DNA of 64,000 bases. It comes from Manihot esculenta. Taxonomy: Eukaryota > Streptophyta > Magnoliopsida > Malpighiales > Euphorbiaceae. The notes beneath the pieces are model-generated. The model saw only the letters and a program-made list of their open reading frames with translations. It did no database searches and was not told the DNA's origin. A program made the translations under genes and the position numbers. Shown in pieces: positions 1 to 11,586 of the stretch (positions are counted from its first letter, which is position 1; every line of letters begins with the position of its first letter). The stretch spans positions 33,412,716 through 33,476,715 of the forward strand of contig NC_035176.2 of the NCBI RefSeq assembly GCF_001659605.2, in the 5' to 3' direction.

Positions 1-419
1 TTTTTTATATCTATTTATTATTATTTAGTTCTATTTTTCTTATGAATAATGTATTTTTATATTCAAAATTTAATTAATCTACATAATTCTTACTTTATAC
101 ATAAAATATATTTAATAATTAAAATTTAATTTTTATTAAAAATTTATAGTATTAAACATAACAGTTTATTAAAAATAAATTCACATTTAATTTTTAATGA
201 ATAAAAAAAATTAAAATACAATTATTATTTTAATTAATAATTTTTAAATAAAATTTTAACTGTATTAATGAAAAAAACGTATTAAAGCAGTTAATTTCTT
301 TGCGGTTAAGAAAGACAAATAAAAGAAAAATCCAATAAAAGTGTCAGACACGTAGGCTGAGGCTCTCTTCTCTTTCTAATATTGTAAGTTGCTGGACAGA
401 CGGACAGACAAACAAACCT
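1..419. other. AT-rich intergenic DNA
   Basis: Very AT-rich sequence with runs of A and T and no coding pattern on either strand. It is the distal upstream flank of the ubiquitin protease gene. I see no repeat family or gene in it. Confidence 0.6.
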
Positions 420-685
420 TTGAGAGAACGAATTGGGAAAGAATGCATTGAAGGAGAAACCCAGTCCCAACTCAGGCCCACTTTCTTTTTTCTTCTTCCC
501 TAATTTTGTACCCACACCCTCCTCTTTATTCTCCAACTTTCCCAAATTTCTTTGCCAAAACCCTAAAGTATACACAGTCCCATCTCTCCTCTCACTGTTC
601 TTCAGCATTCTAAAGCTTCTTTTTTGTTTTAATTTTTAAATAAAAGGTAAAAGAAAAGGTTCTCTGATCAAATAGAGGAAGCAAA

Positions 686-726
<41 letters not shown>

Positions 727-742
727 ATGATCAAACGTGTAG
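420..742 (+). promoter_or_regulatory. Promoter and 5' leader of the UBP gene
   Basis: The segment is pyrimidine-rich on the plus strand. It contains a GGCCCA site-II-like motif at 475-480 and a telo-box AAACCCTAA at 558-566, a pairing common upstream of broadly expressed plant genes. A (TA)n tract at 691-718 lies just before the start codon. ATGs at 717, 721 and 727 precede the start at 743 in other frames; if transcription begins upstream of them they would act as overlapping upstream ORFs. The transcription start cannot be read from sequence alone. Confidence 0.5.
691..718. repeat. (TA)14 microsatellite
   Basis: An uninterrupted run of 14 TA/AT dinucleotides, 24 bases before the UBP start codon and inside its probable 5' leader. 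Such tracts are prone to length polymorphism. Confidence 0.95.
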
Positions 743-3700
743 ATGCATGTCGGTGGAATAACGGTGGATCTCAATTGGTTCCTTCAATTAATATTCACGC
801 TCTTTATAATAGCTTTAGGATTGCTTCACTTGGTCAAGAATACAGCGTCGAAGTACTTCGAGGTCGACGCCAATTTCGAAGGAGGAGGTGGCGGCTCCAC
901 TTATCGGAATCGCTCGGTTCCTACCATTCATATGGAAACGGAGGGTTCTTCTTGTGCCAATTGCGGCAATCATGGAACCAAGAAGTGCTCCCGTTGCAAA
1001 TCTGTTAGATACTGGTACTCCCCACCCCCCCCCCCCCCCCCCATCTTTCTTACTGAGTTTGTTAATTATGGTTGTGGTTGTAATTCATCATTAGCTTTCT
1101 TTCCCCTGATTGTTCTCTGAGAGTTTCTTGAAACATGGCCGATACTGATGGCAATCTTTAATGATAGTCATATGTGGGTAGTTTTCTTTCTTCTATTTTT
1201 TTTAAAAATCGTTTTCTTGTTTAGAAAGCGGTTGGCATTGGTTCCTTACTGAAAGTCTCCTAATTATTGCTTTGCACTTTTCGTTTTAATATTCGTAGCA
1301 AGTTATTTACAATGAAATAGGGATTTTTCATTGGTTCACAAGCAGCAGTAGAAGAGTTGCATATGTAAATGCAGTTTCTAGTTGCTTGCTCAAGACAGAA
1401 TTACTCTCGTTTTAACCGGAGAGTAAAGTTAATTAATGACAAAAGACAATCATAATCTAATTTTGGCTTGGCTTTATCTGGCACTAGTTGTGCTAGCTCG
1501 AAAGATGGTGTTTCCCCACCCTTCTTCTTCTTCTTCCCTAAAAAAGCCCTTTTTCTTGTTTATACAGCTGTATAATGTTAATAATATAATATGATATAAT
1601 GTGCAAATGGTTTCTAATACTTTTACTATGAAACTAAGAAATTCACTCGTTTTTTATTTAACTGTTTCTTGTGTGCTTAGTTATATGTTTTCTCCTCCCT
1701 TCTGCATTTTTAACTTTAAGGCTTATCTTAGTATTGCTTCATTTTCATAAAAATAAATGGCAGTAGGTGCTATTTCAGAGGATTTTTTGGGTCAGTACTC
1801 AGTATTTCAAAATACACAGACGTTTAAAAGTTTACTCTTCCTTGCCATTTCCAGCTCAACAGAATGCCAACAAGCTGACTGGAAATCTGGGCACAATTCA
1901 AAATGCAAGGATTTTGTCAGGTTAAATTCAGCACAAAATTCAAAATCCAACTTTGGGTTAAAAGCTTCAGGTGTTGGGAGCAGAACTTTTTCTGGCATTG
2001 CACTGGTTCCAGCCACTGGGTCCACTAAGCTTATTAAGAAGCCAAGAGAGGTATATGTTGTGACAGAGCTTTTGGTTCTGTTGTTTTCTTGGGTGCCACT
2101 TGGATTGGTTAAGTGATTCTTGTTCTATAAAGAGAAAGCATTGATTTACACTTATACTTTCAGGTTCTTTTCCCCTATGATGTCTTCATTAAACTTTACA
2201 ATTCGAACAAGGAAGCGTTCCCTCCTTGTGGACTCCTAAATTGTGGAAACAGGTCAGATTTACCATACTTGCAAGCTCTTTATGTTCACTTTTCAGTAAT
2301 TCTTGCACATACATGACTCCATGCACGGATATAAGCACATGTTACTTTACTTAACTAAGCCTTATGCCAATTCCAGTTTTTAACTTTTCTTCCATTCCAT
2401 TTGGTTTAGGCTGCCTGTTAATTATGGAAGGTTATTTGTTTCTCTATTCTTTCTAGAATTCTTTTGTTCAATTCTGCATTCTGTGAACAGTTGCTTTGCC
2501 AATGTGGTTCTGCAATGCCTCACATTCACACGACCTCTTGTTGGCTACTTATTGGAAAAAGGTCATCAAAGAGAGTGTAAGTTTGGAAAGTAGATCTATT
2601 TTTGGCCCATGCTTTCCTCTTTTCTAGGAGGAAATTGGACATTACTTCACTTCCTAACTTCAAAATTTTCTTCTCAGGTAAACGCAACGATTGGTGCTTT
2701 CTATGTGAATTCCAAGATCATGTTGAAAGAGTAAGCAAAAGTTCACATCCCTTTTCACCTATGAGTATTCTATCTCGTTTGCCGAACATTGGTGGTAATC
2801 TTGGTTATGGAAGACAAGAGGATGCTCATGAGTTCATGAGGTTTGTATTACTCATCCAGTCGCATTGGATCCAGTTTATATTTTCTATTTTATGTTCAAC
2901 ATCCAATAATGATTTTATTCTTTTGTCTTGCTTTAGGTTTGCCATTGATATGATGCAATCAGTGTGCCTTGATGAATTTGGGGGAGAAAAAGCTGTCCAT
3001 CCTGCCTCTCAAGAAACGACCTTTATTCAACATGTATTTGGTGGTCATCTACAATCTCAGGTCGCCAGCCTATTACACTGGAACCAGACGATTTACTTCT
3101 TACTTGTGAAACATTTCTTTTTATTTTGTGCATAAATTGAACTATAACGAATTATGATGGCATGCCATTATTCAGAATGTTGTGTGTTTTTCTCTGTCAA
3201 TTAAAGAACAGTTAGCTATATTTCCAAATTGAACTGTTCTCCAAAAGATTTGAGATGAGAGAGACCCTTGGGGGGAGGGGGTTGGAATGACTTCCTTTTT
3301 TTTCATGCTTAATTGGTAGAATTCACATTTAAGGAGAATAATGAATATTTAGTTAGAATGAACGCAAATGATTTGTTCCTCTTGCTATTCCACCTTTTGC
3401 TATTTATGTTGAAAAGAAATGAAGGAATAAAGAGAGATTTTGCTAGTTAAAAACTAAATGGAGGGGAGATGCCAACTCTCTTGGTTGGTTGTAAGGTCTT
3501 TCATAGAATGTAACTTTTAGGAAATGAACTTGAGGTGGGGTAGAAGATCATTGGGCTGCCTGCACCTTTCCTTTACAATATTAATTAGATAATGTTTGGA
3601 GACTATGTTTTTTTATTTCCCTTGGAATTATTAAAGCACGACTAAGATTTTATTTGCTAATCCTATTTATTTCAAAATCTGTTGTGGGTTTGACATATTC

Positions 3701-6700
3701 ATGTGATTTTGATTTTGATTGACTTGTATTTTTCAAATTGAACTATTCCAAGCTCTCTGTTTGACTGTGATCCACGCAAGCTTTATGGTTTCCATGTGCT
3801 TGTATCCTTTTATTTAAACCGATCCTGTCTCTAGTTTCAGTAGTGGATCTGACAGCCTCTATGATTCTATTGGATAACTTTCTCAGGTGATGTGTACAAA
3901 ATGTGACAAGATCTCAAATCTGTTTGAAAATATGATGGATTTAAATGTTGAAATTCATGGGGACGCTGCATCCTTGGAGGAATGCCTTGATCAGTTCACA
4001 GCCAAAGAGTGGCTTCATGGAGAAAATATGTACAAATGTGATGGGTATGGCTCCTTATTCTGTACTATTTGTATTGCAACATTAGATCATTTACTTTGAA
4101 TGTTGCTTCTTCTTGGCATTTTGTTCATTTTAGTGTGAGCTTTGAGCACTGCACCTTACATACTTGGCCTTTTAGGAAGGCTTTTGTAATCTTCTCATCA
4201 TGTTTGTTTTTAAGCCACTGGTGGACCCTTATGTTTTTTAATAATCCTTCATTTGGTCCATAGCTATGGTGTTGCAACTATATCAAATGATAATGGCATT
4301 TGAACGTTGGATGGGAGTAGAAAGTATACCTTAGATTAGTTTTGCAGTTTTTTTTTATAAAAAGGATAATGGTTGAGGTTGTTTCAGTATATTCTTCATA
4401 AATTAACACTCCTAAGCCCATGCCCATTTGGCAATTGGAATTTGCATTCCATTCAGTATTAGTTTGTAATTTTCCTTGCCTGGATTACCAACTCCAATAT
4501 GATTAGTGTCATTAAATCACCGTAATTACTGTGTATACATATTTGTCTTAATTCGTTGCTTAGAGTTTTGACAATGGAATTTTCAGTAGTTTGATATTGT
4601 TTGGAGTTCCTACTCTCTTTTGTCCTCTTCTTCTCATTCTTTCTGTCTCTGCTGCTACAGTACCCAGGTTACTATTTGATGATTTAAAAGAGCCACGGTT
4701 TCTCCTAGTCTCACTCTAATCATTCCTCCCCCCTAAAGCTTAACCTACTATCTTTATTTAATCTTGACCCTACATCTCATCAATTGCTTGAGATATCTCC
4801 ACTAGAAAAACATTAGCAGGTTACTTGCATAACCTGTCCTACTTCATATTCTCCCAAATATCCTCATCCCTTGTTGAGATGTGGACAAAATTCTTAGGGT
4901 TGAACTTCAAGAATTTAAAGCTTTTCACTGAGAGTACTTTGATAGGTGAAATGGAGTGGAGGAAGATTACTTTGTAGCCAACTCCTAATTCTTTCTTCTC
5001 TCCCTTTATCTCTATTGGCTTGTGATAAAGTTTAATTGGGTTGAGTTAGAGTTTGAGTCCAATATGCCATGCCCAAAGGGTATTTTGTCTTCCATGCTGA
5101 TGCTAGTTGGAATTGATATGATTCTGTGCTAAGGTATGGAAAGTTATTCCTATTTATCGTCGGATTTGTACTTTTAAATATATAAAATAATTTATGTCTT
5201 TATGTTCCTATTAGGGGGGATTTGATATATTCCTACTTAGTTGGAGAATTCTTAATTTACAGTATCATGTATTGGGTCTTCCAATATAAATTGGAAGCTT
5301 ATGTATTTATGAGGTAGAATATGTAACCCTTTGATGTTTTGTTTCCATAGGTAAAGCTCTTGTAGCCAAACCACATAAATATTCTCTTATTATTTTCTTC
5401 TGTCTTCTTTATTATTGTAACTTTAACATTCTATAATATTTCAAACCCAGTGGAAATGTCATTTACATTATCATACATAAATAAACTGGTTTACAAGTCC
5501 ACAACAAATGTTTGTATTCTAGATGTCTCCGTTTTATTCTGTTGTTAGAGATAATATACTCTTGTTTGCAGGTGCAATGACTATGTCAAGGCATGGAAGC
5601 GTCTCACCATTCAACGGGCTCCAAATATTCTCACAATTGCATTAAAAAGATTTCAGGTCTCAAGTTGTTTAAATCCTTTCTGAGCCATAATTTCTTTATT
5701 GATCATTAGTTTTAACTGAGGCTAAAAATTTACATGCCTTCTAATGGCATCTGTTGACAAAAAATTTTACAGAGTGGGAGGTTTGGAAAACTCAACAAAA
5801 GAGTAACTTTTCCTGAGACATTGGATCTGAGCCCATATACAAGTGAAGGAGATGGTACAGATGTGTACAAGCTTTATGCTGTTGTTGTCCACGTGGACAT
5901 GCTTAATGCATCTTTCTTTGGTCATTATATCTGCTATATTAAGGACTTCCATGGAAACTGGTATAGAGTTGATGACTGTAAGGTAGAAACTCTCCCCCAT
6001 CCCTCCAGCTCACTACTCCTCTCTTATATCCGACACATAGTTTCTTGAATATCTACCATATATAATAAATTACATTTTTTAGATGTTCCCATATTTCCAA
6101 AATGATTATATAAAATTTTTTTCTTGCTTATTATTTTTCAGCTAGCTGGAAAGAAATCTGCTTTAAAAAAAGTGGCTCCACAATCTATTGTATTTCACTA
6201 ACATATGGTGTTCTTCTTAGGTTCAAAGTGTTGAATTGGAGGAAGTGCTTTCTCAAGGAGCTTATATGCTTTTATACAGCAGGTATCTAGCTAATACCCA
6301 TCTGCTAGTTAACATCCAATCTCAATTGCATATTTGAGTTTTGCATGCATATCAGTTTGAGTATCTACAATATGGTTGCTTGGTGTATTCATGCAGGTAG
6401 CCATTAGATACATGAATATTCCCAACATTCCAAACTTGCCCAAAAGAAAAAATGTGAGCCAATAAAAATATGGCATAGAAGATTGACTTCTTGTTATTAG
6501 AGCAATTTTGAATTCTGGAGTTTATGAACCCAATAGTCAATGGGAAGATATTATTCAATGTTCATGGAGCACCATGCTCCCTCTCTCTCAAAACATGGAA
6601 CCGTCTTCTCCATAAGGAATAAGTGAAATGTTGTGTCCTGGGAAGCAGTTTTTTTTAGTGCTCTAGGACTAGGAGTATATTATATTTCCACCAATGGGTA

Positions 6701-7629
6701 CAGGAGTTGATTGTTTTGACTGTGTGGCAATGATTGATTTCACCAGTTTTCTTGAATTACTTGGCCTTTAACCCTTGTCCTTGGTTCTTTTGCTTGTGGA
6801 TGTAAACTTAGTTAAGAGAAGCTGTAATCTTTAGCTTCCATGTGATCATTGTGTTGTCTGATTAAAATGGTCTTGTTCAAATGCATGGAAGTTTTTCTGT
6901 TGTAACTTTCTTTCAGTGTTGCTCATGTTCTTATTTTGCCTGTTATGGGGCAGGGTTTCTGTCAGACCATCATGTCTTAGAACCATGGAACCTTCAAAAG
7001 AGCAGCCAACAACAGAAACGGAATTAGGAAGCTGCAAAAAAGTTGATTGCTTCTCAGTTGTGGATGCTGTAAAAGCTACAAGCACTACTCAGTCACTAGC
7101 ATCTGAAAGTAATTCAGAATTTGTAAATGAACTTGAACTTGCATCAAGTTCAGCGGTTTCAGTGGATGTTTCATCCTTGGAAAATGAGTTGTCTTCTAGA
7201 GTTGGTCAGGATATGAATGTTGACAAGTCATTACATTCATCTGGTACAGTGGAGGTCGACTGTGATAGGTCTATAACAATTGCATTAAATTCTGAAGCTG
7301 CAGCTGAAGATTCAGGGAATATGAATGCAATTCATTCAGATTCTAGTACACCTTTTCCAATGGAGATTTCTGACTGGGAGAAGGATTCATCTTGTGCAAC
7401 CAACTCGAAAGCCGTTGCCATAGAAGATTCAGTCAATGCACATCCAGTTAATGGTGAATCTTCTGATATTTTTAAGAATGTCAAAGTTAACGGCACTATT
7501 TATTCCTTTCCAGGCATGACAGCTTCAACCAATCCTCACAAGTTGAAACGTGAATCACCCTTGAGTGGTTTAGATGATGATAATAGGAACCGTGGAGTCA
7601 AGAGAGCAGAAATAACAGATAGTTATTGA
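743..7629 (+). CDS. Ubiquitin carboxyl-terminal hydrolase with MYND finger (UBP18/UBP19-like)
   Basis: A deubiquitinase of the USP/UBP cysteine-protease family, which removes ubiquitin from substrates. Eleven coding exons join with GT-AG borders and consistent phase: 743-1014, 1855-2050, 2164-2252, 2491-2576, 2678-2840, 2937-3060, 3887-4044, 5572-5656, 5773-5982, 6221-6282 and 6954-7629, giving about 706 residues. A hydrophobic, probably membrane-anchoring segment lies at residues 12-31. A MYND zinc finger (CANC, CSRC and RYC cysteines) starts at residue 71. The Cys box ([11 protein letters not shown]) has catalytic Cys about 187. The His box (FFGHYICYI) has His about 442, followed by Asp 458/459 in YRVDDC. 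All catalytic residues are present. The C-terminal ~225 residues in the last exon are Ser/Glu-rich and low in complexity. The start at 743 is chosen because the N-terminal block beginning MHVGG and ending in the hydrophobic helix is what I know of this subfamily. The length fits the family. Assignment to UBP18 versus UBP19 is by recall. Confidence 0.93.
1025..1042. repeat. C18 homopolymer near a splice donor
   Basis: Eighteen consecutive Cs inside UBP intron 1, about ten bases after the exon 1 donor (GT at 1015-1016). It is likely length-variable and may form structure on the antisense strand (G-run). Confidence 0.95.
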
Positions 7630-9535
7630 TAACTGTGGAACATGTCCTCACTAATTAATTGTTTATATATCGTTCTTTTTCTTGTTGTCCCATCAGCAAA
7701 AGAAAAGTTGAGCTGGGAATTTTAGTCTGGGGTTTCATTATTTGCGGAAACCTCAGCTTTCATTTGTAACGATTGTAGATGGAGCCAACCTTCATTAAAA
7801 GGTGTTACAATATTAGCAAGGTTGTTTTTTCTTCAATGGCGGAATTAGAATCTGGAGAGTAAAAGAGGCCCGAATTTATGAGATTTATACGGTAAAGGGG
7901 TGTTTTATGTAGAATGTTTTACATGGAGTGATATAGATCTAAATTTTGTAAATAATTTGATCCACACCTACAGTGGCCTGCTATGACTTTGAGGTGTTTG
8001 ATCTGCTTTCTTTTCTCCGATCAAAAGCATTGTTCCATTATTATTATTATTGTTCCCAAAATACCAGAGCTTATGAATTATGATGCTTAGGTCAACTGCA
8101 GAGAAGCAGCAGCAGCTGCCTTTCGGGAGAATGTCGGAAGACAAGGTAATTACCCTCCAACAACAATACTGCAGAGTTTTTCACTTTCATCACAAGTAAG
8201 CTCTTACCCCCATATATATATTTTTTTCATAATAGTGTCTGTTTACTATTGCCGCCACTGTATTCTGGTGCTGCTACTAGTATTTTTATTGCCGGTACCC
8301 TTTTTTTAAGTGGTGTGATGTATGGGTAAAACGCTACTGATCCTTATTCCCTGATAATAAAGTTCCTAAATGCATTATTGTATTCACTTCTTGGATATAT
8401 ATGGTTCTGAAATATTGGTGTTTCCTGTATTAAGTGTCATTTGAGTGTATGATGCATTGATGTGGGAATGTCTAGCGGAGTTAATTCAAGACCAGTTGTA
8501 GTATGAAATTGGGCTAGTCTAGTTTTGTTGCTATAGAACCTGTAAAAAGGTAAAGAAGAAAAAAGGATTTTATGTATGGAAATTTTTCTCAAAAAAGGCC
8601 CAAGCTTTTATTTGATGATGGATTCTGTATAAGTTTGACTTCTATTCTTCAGGTACTGGAATAAGAGATGACGAGGCAACAATAATAATGAGCTGATAGG
8701 GGGTTGTTGACTACGCATACTGATGACAATTTAATTTGCTTTTGCCTGTAACTTTAGCTTTCTTATCTGTTTGTGGCTTTCTATTTCATGCATGATTGAT
8801 TGTATATGCGGAGTATGTTGCAAGTTTTATGAACCATCACCTCCTTGGTCGTCTGAAGCCTCCTGCCTACTTATATTTGTTTTAACCATCTTATTTTGTA
8901 GAGACAAGTGTTTACGTGTTCCAGATTAGAAACATCCTAATTATTTTTAATTATGGTCTTCTATTGTAAGTGCACATGGATAGAGTGGCTTTCTTATTAG
9001 TGAGCATGGCTACGTGCAAATTCTGATTTTTTTTCGTTCATAAAGTTGCTAGGCAATTCAAGATAAATCCAAAGATTATCAGTAAATCAAGGTTTTTGAT
9101 CTAGCTAATGTTTTTTGTTGCATTAGCATGCAAGGTTGATGCATATGATTGAGCATGAGCATGTATGTTTATGCGACTGAAATATATGATGGAATAGGAA
9201 TATTCACATCTTGTTTTACTATTTGTTTGTTCTCCATACAACGCAGGTGGGTTCATCTTCTTACAACTTAAATTGCGTTATAGAAATATTAGCCTGTCCA
9301 TTTGTCACGCAACTTTTACATGCATGAGAGAGAATGAAGGAGAAGAGTTTAAATGCGTTTAATTAATTCGTATCTTGCGTTTTCATCATGTTTGATGTAC
9401 AAGGCTAAAGGATTTGTAGACAGCTTTCTAAAAATGTCTCATTGATCTTTACTGTTATATTTGAATCTTTAATTAATTCATTATAATTCTCTGAGTTCTC
9501 CTTCCAATTTCATTTATTGATGATAAGATGCAATA
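7630..9535 (+). other. UBP 3' UTR and downstream flank
   Basis: AT-rich sequence after the UBP stop. Possible polyadenylation-like AATAAA-type motifs are scattered, but no clear end can be fixed. Apart from the two possible exons at 8091-8145 and 8653-8696, no coding pattern is visible. Confidence 0.45.
8091..8696 (+). other. Two possible extra 3' exons downstream of UBP
   Basis: A 55-base segment (8091-8145) is bounded by a TTAG acceptor and an AAG/GTAATT donor. A second segment (8653-8696) starts after TTCTTCAG and ends in TGA. Joined, they give an open frame of 32 codons (beginning [11 protein letters not shown], ending IIMS) with matching phase. They could be an alternative terminal exon pair of the UBP transcript or the tail of an unrecognised gene. 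No family match is known to me. Confidence 0.25.
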
Positions 9536-9736
9536 GGTTGAGGCTACATGGGCCGAAGGCTCACTTATAATACCCAATAAGGTGCTTATGGAAAATTCCA
9601 AGAGTTTTATAGGGCTACTGGCCCAATAACATGCTCAATCACAATTTAATTTTGACTTAAGGCCCACTGTAAAACCCTGTAATAATTTTTGGTCTTACTA
9701 GACTAGTTAAAGGCCCTTCAGAGCTTAGTCCAAATA
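9536..9736. repeat. Leading edge of GGGCC-rich array
   Basis: Irregular sequence already rich in GGCCC/GGGCC motifs spaced about 20-30 bases apart, in front of the first full repeat unit. No coding signal. Confidence 0.6.
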
Positions 9737-10690
9737 GCCCAATAGTTGATTTTTGGGCCCACAGAAGCCCGAATAAAGTTAATTGGGGCCCATTTTATTG
9801 ACCCGATGCCCATTCAAATAGCCCAATAATTGATTTTGGGCCCAAATGAAGGCCCAGAAAGAAGTTAACTTGGACCAGAGGCCCATACAAAACCCAATAA
9901 TTGATTTTGGGCCCAGTTGGAGGCCCAACCAGAAATTAATTTGGGCCAATTTAAAGGCCCAACAAGACGTTAATTAGAGCCGGAGGCCCATTTAAATGGA
10001 TAAGTATTTTTGGGCCTTTTGTGGCCCAAACAGAAATTAATTTGGGCCTTAATCCAAATAGCCCAATAGTTGATTTTTGGGCCCAACGAAGTCACAATAG
10101 TTAATTTGGGCCCGTTTTATTGACCCGATGCCCATTCAAATAGCGCAATAATTGATTTTTGGGCCCAATGAAGGCCCAGAAAGAAGTTAATTTGCACTAA
10201 TGGCCCATGAAAAACTCAATAATTGATTTTGGGCCCAGTTGGAGGCCCAATAAGAAATTAATTTGGGCCAATTTAAAGGCCCAATAAGAAGTTAATTAGA
10301 GCCGGAGGCCCATTTAAATAGCCCAATAAGTTATTTTGGGCCTCTTGCGGCCCAAAGAGAAATTAATTTGGGCCTCAATCAATATAGCCCAATAGTTTAT
10401 TTTTGGGCCCACCGAAGCACCAATAAAGTTTATTTGGGCCAAGTTTATTGACCCGATGCTCTTTCAAATAGCCCAATAATTGATTTTTGGGCCCAAATGA
10501 AGGCCCAGTAAGAAGTTGATTTGGACCAGAGGCCCATGCAAAACCGCCCAGTTGGAGGCCCAATCAGAAATTAATTTGGGCCAATTTAAAGGGCCAATAA
10601 GAAGTTAATTAGAGCCGGAGGCCCATTTAAATAGCCCAATAAGTTATTTTTGGGCCTTCTGCAGCCCAAAAGGAAATTAATTTGGGCCCC
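9737..10690. repeat. Tandem array, ~325-bp unit, rich in GGGCC/GGCCC
   Basis: Three head-to-tail units begin at about 9737, 10061 and 10387 with the same phrase (GCCCAATAGT followed by TTGGGCCC), giving periods of 324 and 326 bp. The third unit has lost about 40 bases near 10,540. Each unit contains shorter sub-repeats alternating an AATTGATTTT- or AAGTTAATT-type spacer with GGGCC or GGCCC. The motif TGGGCC/GGCCCA is the site-II element bound by TCP factors in plant promoters. No ORF of substance exists; the short minus-strand frame at 10,375-10,563 follows the repeat. It could be a minisatellite or the subterminal region of an unidentified DNA transposon. Confidence 0.85.
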
Positions 10691-11380
10691 AAACCTAGAA
10701 GACCAATGATAGTCTTTTGGGCTTACTAGGCCAAATTAGGCCCAGTAAAACGCTCAATAGGAAGCTGCTTTGGGCTCAAGGCCCACCTTGCAGCCCAATA
10801 ACTGATTTTTGGGCTGCCAATTTTCCTTGGCCTTTCTGGCCGATTTTAGGCCCGAATGATGGGCTTGCTCTGTGAGTCCAACGGAACTGATAATAGGCCT
10901 TTAACCAATTTAGAAGCCCAATTAAACGGTTTTGGGCTATAGAGCCCATCTACGTGATAAAACTTGGGAATTGGGCTTCCTGGACCACATTAAAAACTCC
11001 TTAATGTGCACATTTAAAGTTGCATGGTCCAATTACCGTGGCCTTTGGGCCTCAAGGCCTAATTTAGAGCTCATATTGATTCCCTTGAGCCACACATTCC
11101 TTGGGAAATTTCCGAGTTTCTTTGTAGCTCCCTGCCCAGTTTAAAGGACCAATCTGCTATTACGAAATTAACTTCAGAACCCATTTAAAATTTTTTTACT
11201 TCCGTAGGGCAGCTTGGGGCCTTGCACAAGGTTTTACACCACTTTTAGTTGGACATATTTTAAGCAGATTAAAAGGGGATTAGAGTTTGAGCCTTTTGCC
11301 CAGCTTAAGTATTTAACACTCTCAAGTAGTTTGGGCCTCAATCAATTTAAATGGGCCTTTCGCTCTAGGTTTTAGTTCAA
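10691..11380. repeat. Degenerate continuation of the GGGCC array
   Basis: GGGCC, GGCCC, GGGCT and AGCCC motifs persist at shorter density, but the 325-bp register is lost. The motifs fade out near 11,370, where AT-rich sequence begins. No gene is visible. Confidence 0.6.
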
Positions 11381-11586
11381 TCGTAATAAATTTATGTGAA
11401 ATAAATACAAATACTAAATCTAAAAAGAACCAGTGCATTAAATATAAACATTCTAAAAATAAATAAAAAGAAAATAAGAATTGATGCATGATGAAAATTC
11501 GAAAACTACTGCAAATCTCACACGTGCAACTTTTTCTTCGGCTTGGAGAGATTCATTTTGATCAGGAAGCGATAATTATGAAGCAT

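Noticed and set aside
721..1008. 95-codon frame overlapping UBP exon 1
   Set aside because: It lies in another frame over the conserved MYND-finger exon and has no family features; at most it is an upstream ORF.
9737..10690. CRISPR-like or satellite reading of the GGGCC array
   Set aside because: The genome is eukaryotic, spacers are not unique and the unit is far too long; three copies are too few to call a satellite.
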